Assembly (NCBI RefSeq): GCF_014203835.1
Contig: NZ_JACHJW010000001.1
Span: forward strand, 2,441,176 to 2,505,175
DNA from: Micromonospora polyrhachis
GTDB taxonomy: Bacteria; Actinomycetota; Actinomycetes; Mycobacteriales; Micromonosporaceae
Length of the DNA: 64,000 nt
Direction of reading: 5' to 3'
Every line of letters starts with the position of its first letter. Position 1 is the stretch's first letter. Positions 36,028-45,054 of this stretch are shown here, piece by piece. The notes under the pieces were generated by a model that saw nothing but the letters and a program-made list of their open reading frames with translations, was not told the origin of the DNA and did not search any database. A program made the translations under genes and the position numbers.

Positions 36028-36378
36028 CTACCCGTCGTTCTGTAGCTCGCCCCTGATCAACTGGCCGACGGCTTCGATGTCCTTTGACTGGACGAGCTCT
36101 TCTAGCGCTCGGGCCATGGCGGCTACCCCTGGTTCGGGGATGATCACCAGGTCGGTTGACCAGAAGTAGGCGCCGCCGGCAGTCTCTCCGCTGGTTCGCT
36201 GCCGCTGCAGTACTCGCTCGATGGCGGGCAGGGTGAAGAAGGTGAGGTAACGGACGGAGCCGTCGGTGAGGTGTACGTGGACATCGGCGTCCTGGACGGA
36301 CTCGGGGGGCCCATTGCCGAGCAGGAAGCGTGCGGTGAAGGCTGGTCGCTCCACCATGTAGTAGGAGCCGTTCTGCAC
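36028..36378 (-). CDS. Unrecognised 116-aa protein
   Basis: GTG 36378 follows GGAGG at 4-base spacing and is preferred to ATG 36357, which has no site. The protein reads MQNGSYYMVERPAFTARFLL, VQDADVHVHLTDGSVRYLTF, FTLPAIERVLQRQRTSGET and ALEELVQSKDIEAVGQLIRG: a beta-strand N-terminal half and a helical end. It is the last gene of the island on this side. No family is recognised. Confidence 0.65.
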   Translation of the reverse strand: MQNGSYYMVERPAFTARFLLGNGPPESVQDADVHVHLTDGSVRYLTFFTLPAIERVLQRQRTSGETAGGAYFWSTDLVIIPEPGVAAMARALEELVQSKDIEAVGQLIRGELQNDG

Positions 36379-36471
36379 TGGCCCTCCGGATATTCAGCGG
36401 CCCTGAGGTCCGTAAGTAGAGACATCTCATTCTGGAGCATCGGTTGGCGTGCATATACCCGCAATGATCTT

Positions 36472-36491
36472 GACCGACCGACCGACCGACC
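36472..36491. repeat. Tetranucleotide repeat
   Basis: Five perfect GACC units follow a GCAATGATCTT sequence that also occurs after the attachment repeats. It lies about 180 bases upstream of the SARP-like gene, in a 290-base gap without a gene. Slippage here would not affect any reading frame. Confidence 0.8.
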
Positions 36492-36668
36492 GGCCAGGCC
36501 GACAAGTGCAGGCCCCGGTTCGGCTGGATACCCGCCTTCGACGCCAGGGAGGACATCCTGGCGACGGAGGGGATCGCGGCAAGACGGAGGTGTCGACCAC
36601 ACGGACCGCTGCGGCTTCCGGACCGGGCTCTACGCTTGGGTCGGGGCGACGGGGGGTGCTGTGCCGAG

Positions 36669-39563
36669 ATGAGCCGTCTGACCGTTCTGGACAAGGTCGC
36701 CTGGGAGGGCCGGGAGCTCCCGGGTGACCGTACGGCCGCATTGTTGCGGGCGCTTGTCGGTGCCGGGCCCGGAGGGCTCAGCGAGGACGCGCTGGTCGAC
36801 CAGGTGTGGGACGACAGCGTCCCGGCAAACCCCCGCAAAGCATTGCAGGTAGTGGTCTCCCGAGCGCGGTCGGCGACCTCGGCTGACGTCATCGAGCGTA
36901 CCCGGAGCGGCTACCGGCTCAGTCTCGCCGTGAGCGAGGTTGACGCGTGGGCGCTGCGGCCGGAGGGGCTACGGCTGGCCGCCGAGGGTCGATACGCCGA
37001 AGCCCTGCCGCTGCTGGAGCGGGCGGCCCGTGACGACGACACCGAGGTCGTCACCGCCCTGTTGCGAGCCCTCGCGGGAGTGCGGGGCGTGCCCGCCGCG
37101 CTGGTCCGCTTCGAGGAGTACCGGACGAGGTTGGCTGACGCGCTCGGGATTGATCCGTCGCCCGAGCTGCAAGCGTTGCACGCCGAACTGTTGGCCTCCG
37201 ACCGGCCGGTGCGCAATGGGTTGCGTTTCGACGCCGACCGGTTGGTGGGCCGTGAGGCCGACACCGCCGCATTGCGCGTCCTGGTCCGTACCCACCGGGT
37301 GGTCTCGATCGTCGGCTCGGGCGGCCTCGGCAAGACACGGCTGGCTCACCTGGTCGCCCGGTTGGCGGAGCAGCCCGTTGTCCACTTCGTCGAACTCGCC
37401 GGCGTCACCTCGCCGGAGGGGGTCGCGATCGAGGTGGCCGACGTGCTCGGCGTACGCGACACGGTGGCCGGCCGGGCCGTCACGTTGCGTCCGGCCGACC
37501 TGCTCACCCGTCTGGTCGACGCGGTCGGGACCGTACCGGGGCTGCTGGTGCTGGACAACTGTGAGCACCTGGTGGAGGCCGCCGCCGACCTGGTGTCCGC
37601 ACTGGTCACCCGTACCCCCAACCTGACTGTGCTGGTCACGAGCCGTATCCCGCTCGGCCTGCCCGCGGAACGCACGTATCCGCTGCCGGAACTCCCGCCG
37701 GACGAGGCGGCCGTGCTGTTCGCCGAGCGGGCCACCGCGGCCCGGCCGGGGGTGGTTCTGCATCCGGCCGAGGTCCACGACCTGGTGGTCCGGCTCGACG
37801 GGCTGCCGCTCGCGCTGGAGCTGGCGGCGGCGAAAGTCCGCTCGATGAGCGTCGCCGAGATCACCCGGCGGCTGGACAACCGGTTCGCGCTGCTGCGCGG
37901 TGGCAGCCGGACCGCTCCCGAGCGTCACCAGACCCTGCTGGCGGTCATCGACTGGTCGTGGAATCTGCTCACCGAGGAGGAGCGCGTCGCGTTGCGGCGG
38001 CTGGCCGTCTTCCGGGACGGATTCTCCCTGGACGGGGCCACGGCGGTGCTGGGACACGATGCTCGTGAGGTCGTTACTGGATTGGTGGAGCACTCGCTGG
38101 TGGTGGTCCGGGAGACCTCGACGGTGCGATACCGGCTGCTGGAGACGGTACGTGAGTTCGGCCGCATGCAACTCGTCAACGCCGGTGACGACGCGTTGGC
38201 GGACCGGAGGCTGACGGCGTGGGCGGCCGAGTTGGCATCGCAAGCTGGTCGCCGGCTGCACAGCCCGGACCAGGTCGAGACGATGGCCCGGGTACGGGAG
38301 GAGGAGGGCAACCTCGTCGACGTCCTGCGCCGCGGTCTCGCCGATCGTGACGGTCCGGCCGTGACAGTGCTGTACGGGGTGCTGGCCGGCTTCTGGGTGA
38401 TCGAGGGCTCCCACGCGAAGGTGTTGAGCCTCGGCTCCGCTGTCGTGGAGTTGTTGCTGTCGGCGCCGACTCCGCCGGAACTCGTCGCCGGGACCCGGGT
38501 ATGCCTGGGGATCGTGGGAACCAACGAGATGATCCTTCGCCGGGCGATCAGCGAGCGCCTGCTGAACCGTCTCCGCGAGCTCGGCCCGGGACCGGAGCCG
38601 CAGGTCGCGTCGATGGTCCGGTTACTGGTGGACTGTGGTGTCGCCGCGGAGCGGCAGGTCGAGCGGTTGTCGGCGTTGGGCGATGACCCTGACTCGACCG
38701 TCGCGGGGTTGGCCCTGCTCTGGTGTTCGCACGCCTACGAGAACCTCGGCAATCTTGCCGCTGCCCGCTCCGCCGCCCGGCGGGCGCTCGACCTGTGCGA
38801 CGACGCGAACGGGCCCTGGATGCGTGGCACCCTGTCGGCGACGGTCGCCGGCCTGGCACTCCAGACCGGCGATCTCGTCGAGGCCGGGGCTTACGCCCGG
38901 GCGGCGCTGCCGGTGTTGAGGTCGCTGGGCGCTTATGAGGACCATGCGCAGATCCGGGCTGGCCTGGCGATGCTGGCCCTGCACGAGGGGCGGCTCGACG
39001 AGGCTGAGCAGATCTTCGACGAGGTCGCAGCTGAGGACGGGGCGCAGGCCATATTCGGCGGTGCGATGGAACTGATGTGTGGCCGGGCCGAGTTGCTGCT
39101 CGCCCGGGGGGAGACGGACGCCGGGCTGGCGGCGTACGCGGCGGCGGTGGCCACGATCAGCGAGCGCGGGATGCCGGGCATGCAGGCTGTCGCCTTCGCA
39201 CCGTGGGTGATGTTCCCCCGGGCCGCGTTGGTCACGGCCTTCACCCGGTACGGGCGGTCCGCGCGTGGCGACCGCGACGGACTCGTCCGCGAAGCCCGGG
39301 CCGTCCTCGGGCAGGAGGGCTTTCTCGACGTACCGGTGCTCGGCTGTGTCTTCTTTGCCCTGTCGGTGTGGGAGCTTACCTTCGGTGACCGCAGTGCCGG
39401 CGCGACGCTACTCGCCTACGCCGACCGGTTCGCGTTCAACCGGATACTGCCGAGCTTCGACTGGTCGTGGGCGACCTCGCTCGCGCAGCCGGCCCAGATC
39501 GCGCCCGGCGATCCGGTCCAGCTGCGCGAGCCGCTCCAGGCCCTGCTCCGGAGCCTGGGCTAG
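36669..39563 (+). CDS. AfsR/SARP-type regulator with NB-ARC-like ATPase and TPR-like domain
   Basis: ATG 36669 gives 964 residues. Residues about 1-90 are an OmpR-like winged helix, here short; about 90-175 form the bacterial transcriptional activator domain (PLLERAARDDDTEVVTALLR, EYRTRLADALGIDPSPELQA). An ATPase domain follows with Walker A GSGGLGKT (216-223) and LLVLDNCEHLVE. The C-terminal 450 residues are helical repeats. Such proteins activate antibiotic or developmental genes. It converges with and overlaps the drug-exporter operon by four bases. Confidence 0.92.
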   Translation: MSRLTVLDKVAWEGRELPGDRTAALLRALVGAGPGGLSEDALVDQVWDDSVPANPRKALQVVVSRARSATSADVIERTRSGYRLSLAVSEVDAWALRPEGLRLAAEGRYAEALPLLERAARDDDTEVVTALLRALAGVRGVPAALVRFEEYRTRLADALGIDPSPELQALHAELLASDRPVRNGLRFDADRLVGREADTAALRVLVRTHRVVSIVGSGGLGKTRLAHLVARLAEQPVVHFVELAGVTSPEGVAIEVADVLGVRDTVAGRAVTLRPADLLTRLVDAVGTVPGLLVLDNCEHLVEAAADLVSALVTRTPNLTVLVTSRIPLGLPAERTYPLPELPPDEAAVLFAERATAARPGVVLHPAEVHDLVVRLDGLPLALELAAAKVRSMSVAEITRRLDNRFALLRGGSRTAPERHQTLLAVIDWSWNLLTEEERVALRRLAVFRDGFSLDGATAVLGHDAREVVTGLVEHSLVVVRETSTVRYRLLETVREFGRMQLVNAGDDALADRRLTAWAAELASQAGRRLHSPDQVETMARVREEEGNLVDVLRRGLADRDGPAVTVLYGVLAGFWVIEGSHAKVLSLGSAVVELLLSAPTPPELVAGTRVCLGIVGTNEMILRRAISERLLNRLRELGPGPEPQVASMVRLLVDCGVAAERQVERLSALGDDPDSTVAGLALLWCSHAYENLGNLAAARSAARRALDLCDDANGPWMRGTLSATVAGLALQTGDLVEAGAYARAALPVLRSLGAYEDHAQIRAGLAMLALHEGRLDEAEQIFDEVAAEDGAQAIFGGAMELMCGRAELLLARGETDAGLAAYAAAVATISERGMPGMQAVAFAPWVMFPRAALVTAFTRYGRSARGDRDGLVREARAVLGQEGFLDVPVLGCVFFALSVWELTFGDRSAGATLLAYADRFAFNRILPSFDWSWATSLAQPAQIAPGDPVQLREPLQALLRSLG

Positions 39564-40372
39564 ACCTTGCGGTTGTAGGAGCGTACGGCCAACGGTGCGA
39601 AGATCGCGACGATCACGGCACAGCCCAGCAGTGCCCAGGCGACGTTACGGGTGAGGGCACCGTCGTTCATGAGGTCGCGGATGGCGTTGATGACCAGCGA
39701 GACCGGGTTGGCCTTCACGAATGCCTGTAGCCAGCCGGGCAGGGTGTCAGCCGGGACGAACGCATTGGACAGGAAGGTCAGCGGAAACATGATCATCATG
39801 CCGGCACCCTGTACGGCCTGGGCCGTCCGCAGCACCGTGCCGAGCCACGCGAAGATCCAGGACAGGGACCATCCGGCGATGACGACGAGAGTCCATCCCG
39901 CCGCGACACCGACGAACCCGCCGCCGGGACGGTAGCCCATCAGCAGGCCGGTGATGATGGTCAACGTCGCGGCAATGCCATAGCGGAGCAGGTCGGCGGT
40001 CATGGGTCCGGCCAGGGGCGCGATACGCGCCATCGGCAGCGAACGGAATCGGTCGAAGACGCCCTTCTCCATGTCCTCCCGCATCTGGGTTCCGGTGGCC
40101 ATGCATGCGGTCAGCGACGTCTGGACGAGGATGCCCGTGATGATCGTGGGCAGGTAGCTCTTCACGTCTCCCGCGATCGCGCCGCCGAAGATGTACGTGA
40201 ACATCGCCGTGAAGAGCAGCGGCTGGATGACAACGTCGAAGAACTGCTCTGGATTGCGTTGCATCTTCTTCAGTGCCCGCCAGGCCATGGAGAAGGTGTG
40301 GCTGGCCGTCTCGCGCAGTGACGTGTGCGGGTTCAGGCGGCGTCCGGCCGCGGGAATGATCAGTGTGCTCAT
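39560..40372 (-). CDS. ABC-2 type drug-export permease (DrrB-like)
   Basis: The 270-residue protein has six membrane helices and the DrrB pattern NPEQFFDVVIQPLLFTAMFT, IFGGAIAGDVKSYLPTIITG and LTFLSNAFVPADTLPGWLQA. ATG 40372 overlaps the ATPase stop (ATGA). With the ATPase it forms a multidrug or daunorubicin-type exporter. The stop overlaps the end of the opposing regulator gene. Confidence 0.93.
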   Translation of the reverse strand: MSTLIIPAAGRRLNPHTSLRETASHTFSMAWRALKKMQRNPEQFFDVVIQPLLFTAMFTYIFGGAIAGDVKSYLPTIITGILVQTSLTACMATGTQMREDMEKGVFDRFRSLPMARIAPLAGPMTADLLRYGIAATLTIITGLLMGYRPGGGFVGVAAGWTLVVIAGWSLSWIFAWLGTVLRTAQAVQGAGMMIMFPLTFLSNAFVPADTLPGWLQAFVKANPVSLVINAIRDLMNDGALTRNVAWALLGCAVIVAIFAPLAVRSYNRKV

Positions 40373-41394
40373 CGGGACTCCTGTGCGTCAGGGTTGGTGT
40401 CGGTGTAGTGGCCGGTGATGGCGAGGAAGACCTCGTCGAGGGTGGGTTGGCGGACCGATGCGGTCGAGATGCCGATCTCGGCCGTGCGCAGCGCGATCAG
40501 CACGTCGGCGGCGCGGTTCGGGTCGGGCAGGGCGATGGACAGGCCGCCCGCCTCGGGCGTGAGCGCTGGCGTCTCGTGGAGGATGCGCTCCGCCAGTCCA
40601 GCCGCCTCGGCCGCACGCTCGGCGTCGGTGAGCTGGACGTAGAGAGTGGAGTTGCCAACGCCGGCCTTGAGCTCGTTCGGTGTGCCCTCCGCCACCTTGT
40701 GACCACGGTCGATGACCGCCACCCGGTCGGCGAGCTGGTCCGCCTCGTCCAGGTACTGAGTGGTCAGCAGCACCGTGGCACCGTCGCGGATCAGGTCGCG
40801 GATGGTGTCCCACATCTGCCCGCGAGTGCGGGGGTCGAGCCCGGTCGTCGGCTCGTCGAGGAAGATCAGCGGTGGCTGGGAGATGAGCGACGCGGCCAGG
40901 TCGAGCCGGCGCCGCATACCGCCGGAGAAGGTCTTGATCTGGCGGCCGGCGGCGTCTTCCAGGCCGAACCGTCCGAGCAGTTCGGTGGCGCGCGCCTTCG
41001 CCGCCTTCGAGCGTAGGCCGAGCAACCGACCGAACAGCCAGAGGTTCTCGGCTGCGGTGAGGTTCTCGTCGACCGAGGCGTACTGCCCGGTGACGCCGAC
41101 GAGTTGCCGGATCTGGTGGGGCTTCGACGCCACGTCCACGCCGAAGATGCTGGCCTCACCGCCGTCGATCGGCAGCAGCGTCGTCAACATGCGCAGCATC
41201 GTGGTCTTGCCCGCCCCGTTGGGCCCCAGTACGCCGAAGACCTCGCCGGTACGGACGGTGAGGTCGATGCCGTCGACGGCGGCGACATCACCGAAACGCT
41301 TGACGAGTCCGCGGGCCTCGACGGCCAGGTCGGCCCCGGGCGGGGAGGCTTCTGTGGCGATAGCCGGGCGGGCGATGGCCTGAGTGAGGTTCAT
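40369..41394 (-). CDS. ABC transporter ATPase (DrrA-like drug exporter)
   Basis: ATG 41394 gives 341 residues with Walker A GPNGAGKT (57-64), Q-loop GQYASVDENL, signature TFSGGMRRRLDLA and Walker B PLIFLDEPTTGLDP. The C-terminal DUF4162-like part (LYVQLTDAERAAEAAGLAER) and the ending QPTLDEVFLAITGHYTD are typical of DrrA. The permease gene is coupled to it. The substrate is probably a hydrophobic antibiotic. Confidence 0.95.
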   Translation of the reverse strand: MNLTQAIARPAIATEASPPGADLAVEARGLVKRFGDVAAVDGIDLTVRTGEVFGVLGPNGAGKTTMLRMLTTLLPIDGGEASIFGVDVASKPHQIRQLVGVTGQYASVDENLTAAENLWLFGRLLGLRSKAAKARATELLGRFGLEDAAGRQIKTFSGGMRRRLDLAASLISQPPLIFLDEPTTGLDPRTRGQMWDTIRDLIRDGATVLLTTQYLDEADQLADRVAVIDRGHKVAEGTPNELKAGVGNSTLYVQLTDAERAAEAAGLAERILHETPALTPEAGGLSIALPDPNRAADVLIALRTAEIGISTASVRQPTLDEVFLAITGHYTDTNPDAQESR

Positions 41395-41472
41395 GGCCAG
41401 CACTCTGGCGCACCCTGCCTTCACCCCGACATCACGCCGGTTTCACGGGCCTTCACCCGACCACCACGTACG

Positions 41473-41736
41473 TCAGCGATGGGCGCGAAGCTGGCGGATG
41501 CCGCGCCAGCCGAGGTACGACGTAGCCAAGCCACTGATGACGCCGAGCGCCGCGAGAAAGAGCACGACCAGCCAGGCGGAGCCGTACAGCTCGTGATCGT
41601 CGGCGAAGTGGATTGCGGTGTAGACCGCAGTGACGGCAATCAGCACAGTGACGATCGCGCAGAGGATTGCCACCACGATGGCCACGACGGCACCCGTTCG
41701 GGCCGGACGCCGGACAGGCAAGGGTTCTACGTTCAT
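41473..41736 (-). CDS. Small two-helix membrane protein
   Basis: ATG 41736 gives 87 residues: a short basic start, a helix VVAIVVAILCAIVTVLIAVT, a short loop with HFADDHELYG, a second helix WLVVLFLAALGVISGLATS and a basic end. It lies 78 bases upstream of the exporter ATPase on the same strand. It may belong to that operon; no function is recognised. Confidence 0.7.
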   Translation of the reverse strand: MNVEPLPVRRPARTGAVVAIVVAILCAIVTVLIAVTAVYTAIHFADDHELYGSAWLVVLFLAALGVISGLATSYLGWRGIRQLRAHR

Positions 41737-41908
41737 AAATGCACTCTACGGAGACGCCCCGATTTCGACGTCGTGGGTCACCGTCAGCCGTACCACGCCT
41801 CCTCCGATCTCCTCGATCCCTCGAATGCGCTGCCGGGCCGCAGGTCGAAGTCGACCCGGGAACCCGATCCCGGTTGAGCTGACAGGGCAACCGGGCCAGG
41901 ATGCCCAG

Positions 41909-43084
41909 GTGCGTATCCTCTTCACCTTCGCGGGCGGGCGGGGTCACTTCGATCCACTGGCGCCCATCGCGCGAGCCGCCGAGGCGGCCGGACATCAGGT
42001 CGCCGTCGGCTGCCGCAGTTCGATGATCCCCACGATCCAGGCCGACGGCTTCGCCGTCTTCTCGGCCCAGACCGACCGAGACGTACCGCCCAAGCGCCTG
42101 CCGCTGCTGGAACTCGACCCCGACCGGGAAGACCGTGATCTCCGCGACGGGTTCGCCGGCTGGATGGCCCGGACACGCACCACCGGGGTACGGGAGCTGT
42201 GCGAGTCCTGGCAGCCCGACCTACTCGTCTGCGACGAGACCGACTTCGGGGCCATGATCGCGGCCGAGCGCCTCGGTATCCCGTACGCCAGTGTGCTGGT
42301 CCTGGTGGCCGGCTCCTTCGCCCGCCCCGAGCTCCTCGCCGACACGTTGAACCAACTCCGCGCCGAGCAGGGCCTGCCGGTCGACCCCGAGCTGGCGATG
42401 CTCAGCCGCCACCTCGTCCTCTCCCCCGGCCCGGTCAGCTTCCGCGATCCGGCGTACCCGCTGCCGGACACCGCGCACCCGCTCGGGCCGTCACCGTCCA
42501 GGGCATCCGACATCGACCATCCTGCGATCGACTGGCTCGCCAGCCGAACCGGCAACCCGACGGTCTACTTCACGCTCGGCACGATATTCAACCTGGAGTC
42601 GGGCGATCTCTTTTCCCGGGTGCTCACCGGAATCACCGAGCTGGACGTGAACCTGCTCGTCACGGTCGGGGCGCACATCGATCCCGAGGAGTTCGGTCCA
42701 CAGCCGCCCAACGTCCGCGTCGAGCGGTTCGTCCCGCAGGCCGCGGTGCTGCCGTACTGCGATCTGGTGGTTTCGCACGGCGGCTCCGGCAGCGTGCTCG
42801 GCGCGCTGGCCCACGGGCTGCCGATGGTCCTGTTGCCGATGGGTGCCGACCAGCCGGCGAACGCCGCCCGCTGCGCGGACCTCGGGATCGCCGAGGTGCT
42901 GGACGCGGTGCGGGTCACCGCCGATGGTGTACGCGAGGCGGTGGCCGCCGGGTTGGCCGATCCCGACCGTCGACGGGCGGCGGTACGCCTGCGTGACGAG
43001 ATCGCCACGCTGCCCGGACCGGAGTACGCGGTGACGCTGCTGGAACGGTTGCACACGACACGAGGACCGGTCGTCGCGAGCTGA
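41909..43084 (+). CDS. Macrolide-type (MGT/UGT family) glycosyltransferase
   Basis: GTG 41909, with GGCCAGGA about 8 bases upstream, starts VRILFTFAGGRGHFDPLAPI. The 391-residue size and the donor-binding region VSHGGSGSVLGALAHGLPMV followed by LLPMGADQPANAARC identify a GT1 enzyme. The N-terminal GGRGHFDP His is the likely catalytic base. Family members glycosylate polyketides, either in biosynthesis or to inactivate macrolides. The nearby drug exporter makes a resistance role attractive but unproven. Confidence 0.92.
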   Translation: MRILFTFAGGRGHFDPLAPIARAAEAAGHQVAVGCRSSMIPTIQADGFAVFSAQTDRDVPPKRLPLLELDPDREDRDLRDGFAGWMARTRTTGVRELCESWQPDLLVCDETDFGAMIAAERLGIPYASVLVLVAGSFARPELLADTLNQLRAEQGLPVDPELAMLSRHLVLSPGPVSFRDPAYPLPDTAHPLGPSPSRASDIDHPAIDWLASRTGNPTVYFTLGTIFNLESGDLFSRVLTGITELDVNLLVTVGAHIDPEEFGPQPPNVRVERFVPQAAVLPYCDLVVSHGGSGSVLGALAHGLPMVLLPMGADQPANAARCADLGIAEVLDAVRVTADGVREAVAAGLADPDRRRAAVRLRDEIATLPGPEYAVTLLERLHTTRGPVVAS

Positions 43085-43125
43085 CCCTGCCTGTCTGGCT
43101 GACCCGACCGTCGGCCGAAGCACTC

Positions 43126-43452
43126 CTAAGCGGACATTCCGGGGATCGGACTTGCTGATTGGTCGGGCTGGTAGGGGCCGAGTTCGTCGATGTGCCGGTC
43201 GATCAGCGACTGGTCGGCACCGGCTTCGATGAGCAGGTCGACGGCGATCACCACGTACCAGTTGTCGGCCACGGCGTGCATCGCGGCGGCCTCGGCGAGC
43301 AGGTCGGGATCGGTGGAGACAGCGGCCAGTTCGGCCAGCGCCGCAGCGCGGGGAAAGCCTTCGCGGTAGCCACCGGCGTGATCGTTGGCGATCTCGTGAA
43401 GCGTGATGACGACCGCCCGTCGCGCGGTGGTCTCCTCCCGGCTGCTACCCAT
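43126..43452 (-). CDS. Small helical hypothetical protein
   Basis: ATG 43452 gives 108 residues, mostly helical (RRAVVITLHEIANDHAGGYR, AAALAELAAVSTDPDLLAEA, WYVVIAVDLLIEAGADQSLI). It has no signal or membrane segment. It is convergent with the glycosyltransferase gene. I do not recognise a family. Confidence 0.72.
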   Translation of the reverse strand: MGSSREETTARRAVVITLHEIANDHAGGYREGFPRAAALAELAAVSTDPDLLAEAAAMHAVADNWYVVIAVDLLIEAGADQSLIDRHIDELGPYQPDQSASPIPGMSA

Positions 43453-43503
43453 CGCCTGATTCTATTCGAACACACGTTCGAACGCCAGTCGAGCCAAGCC
43501 TCA

Positions 43504-43587
43504 GTCGGCACGGGCGAAGGCTTGGCCCGACTGGCCGAAGACTTGGTCGCCACGGGCGAAGGCTTGGTCGGCACGGCCGAAGTCCCG
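43504..43587. repeat. 21-bp tandem repeat (four units)
   Basis: Four 21-base units of the pattern GTCGGCACGGGCGAAGGCTTG run from 43504 to 43587 with 2-8 changes each. Units one and three are nearly identical. They lie in the gap between the genes at 43452 and 43785 and would encode heptads (VGTGEGL) if read, but no gene with a start covers them. Confidence 0.85.
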
Positions 43588-43784
43588 CAGACGCCGTTAT
43601 CGCATAGATCATGCATCAATCTGAATATGAATCTGACTCTGCCACTGAAAGTCGAAATACGAGATATTTTATGCTCGTGTCGAGCGCCATTTCCTCACGC
43701 CCAGTCAGCGATGGATCGCATAATGCATCGCAGGTCGCCAGGCATTGGGCCAAAAGCGACATACGGAGAAGTGAGAGGTGGAGC

Positions 43785-43988
43785 ATGAAGCTCACCTTTG
43801 TCCGCAAGACGGCGCTGTCCCAGGTAAGCAACTGCCCGTCGCTCTACCGCACTGATCGCGACACCTTCGTCGTACAGGGTTGGCGGGTGTCGGACCCGGA
43901 GGCTCTGGCGCAACTCGACATCCCCTCCCACGAGACTGTGGTCGAGGTTCCTACCGACGTACTGATAGAGATCGCTAAGACGCTGTAA
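43785..43988 (+). CDS. 67-aa protein accompanying a DUF5753 regulator
   Basis: GAGGTGG precedes ATG 43785. The protein reads MKLTFVRKTALSQVSNCPSL, YRTDRDTFVVQGWRVSDPEA and LDIPSHETVVEVPTDVLIEI. Small proteins of this make-up recur beside Xre/DUF5753 regulators in Streptomyces and Micromonospora, in the place where DUF397 proteins are often found. It may be a target or modulator of the regulator at 44203. The function is unknown. Confidence 0.8.
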   Translation: MKLTFVRKTALSQVSNCPSLYRTDRDTFVVQGWRVSDPEALAQLDIPSHETVVEVPTDVLIEIAKTL

Positions 43989-44007
43989 CAGCGGGTAGGA
44001 AAACCGG

Positions 44008-44081
44008 CGATCGGCTCACCGGTCAGGAGTACGCCGCCCCTTCGGGATGCACGCATCGTTTCCGGGCCGGTGAGCCGATCG
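44008..44081. repeat. Long inverted repeat between the 67-aa gene and the regulator
   Basis: CGATCGGCTCACCGG (44008-44022) and its exact complement (44067-44081) enclose 44 bases; imperfect pairing extends a further 7-8 bases outside (GGGTAGG with CCTATCCC). A smaller CCC-TTCG-GGA hairpin lies in the loop. It could end transcription of the 67-aa gene, form a structured leader of the regulator, or bind a protein. No T-run follows, so it is not a standard terminator. Confidence 0.75.
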
Positions 44082-44202
44082 AACCTATCCCCATTCCATC
44101 GGAGCCGTCCGCTGTCCACAAACTCAGTCAACTGCAATACAGCAATCAACGCCCGCAGAGCTGTACCGTGACGCCTACCTGAAGGCGGCCTAGGAGCAGG
44201 TG

Positions 44203-45054
44203 ATGTCCGGCAATCAGACCGGCAGCGGTCGAGCGACACTCGGGGCCAGACTGCGGGAATTGCGCGCACGCGAAGGCATGTCCGGCGTAATGCTGGCCGC
44301 CCGGCTGGGTTGGGTCCAGTCCAAGGTGTCCCGGATCGAGACGGGCCGTCAGGTGCCCACGGGCGACGAGGTGCGGGCCTGGGCCGAGGCGACCCAGGCC
44401 GACGACTCGACCGTCGACGAACTGTTGCAGGGCCTTCGGACGCTACGCACCGCCTACATTCCGTGGCGACGAGGTAGCGGCCCCCACCAGTCGGGAGGTT
44501 CGCGGTCGGCGATGGAGCTGGCCGCTGAGGCGACCCTGGTCCGCAACTTCGAGGTCGGTGTCGTCCCTGGCCTGCTCCAGACCGCCGACTACGCCCGGGT
44601 ACGACTCGCGGAGGAAGTGGGACTACGCGGTGCGCCCGCCGACGACCTGGAGCACACCCTCCTGTTGCGGATCCAACGGCAGCAGGTGCTCTACGACTCG
44701 ACCAAGAAGTTCCAGTTCGTGGTCACCGAATCGGTCCTACGGATGTTGCTCTGTCCGGTCGAGGTGATGCGGGGCCAGCTCGACCGGCTCGCCGCACTGA
44801 TCGGAATGGGCAACGTGGACCTGGGCGTCATCCCCACCAGCGTCCTGCTACCGGTGGCCCCACTGCACGGCTTCGTGATGTTCGACGACGCCATCACCAT
44901 CGAAACCTGGGCCGAGGGGCAACTCCTACAGTCACCCGCCGACATCAGCCGGTTCCGCTCCATCTTCAACCGGCTACACGGGATCGCCCGACACGGCGAA
45001 GCCGCACGTCACATCATCCTCGACGCACTGACCCAACTCCGCCCGGCGGCGTAG
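44203..45054 (+). CDS. Xre-family regulator with DUF5753 domain
   Basis: AGGAG lies 6 bases before ATG 44203. The 283-residue protein has an N-terminal helix-turn-helix (GARLRELRAREGMSGVMLAA, RLGWVQSKVSRIETGRQVPT) and a DUF5753 domain with NFEVGVVPGLLQTADYARVR and LGVIPTSVLLPVAPLHGFVM. The family includes BldB-linked and developmental regulators. Its end overlaps the opposing reductase gene by 41 bases. Confidence 0.93.
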   Translation: MSGNQTGSGRATLGARLRELRAREGMSGVMLAARLGWVQSKVSRIETGRQVPTGDEVRAWAEATQADDSTVDELLQGLRTLRTAYIPWRRGSGPHQSGGSRSAMELAAEATLVRNFEVGVVPGLLQTADYARVRLAEEVGLRGAPADDLEHTLLLRIQRQQVLYDSTKKFQFVVTESVLRMLLCPVEVMRGQLDRLAALIGMGNVDLGVIPTSVLLPVAPLHGFVMFDDAITIETWAEGQLLQSPADISRFRSIFNRLHGIARHGEAARHIILDALTQLRPAA

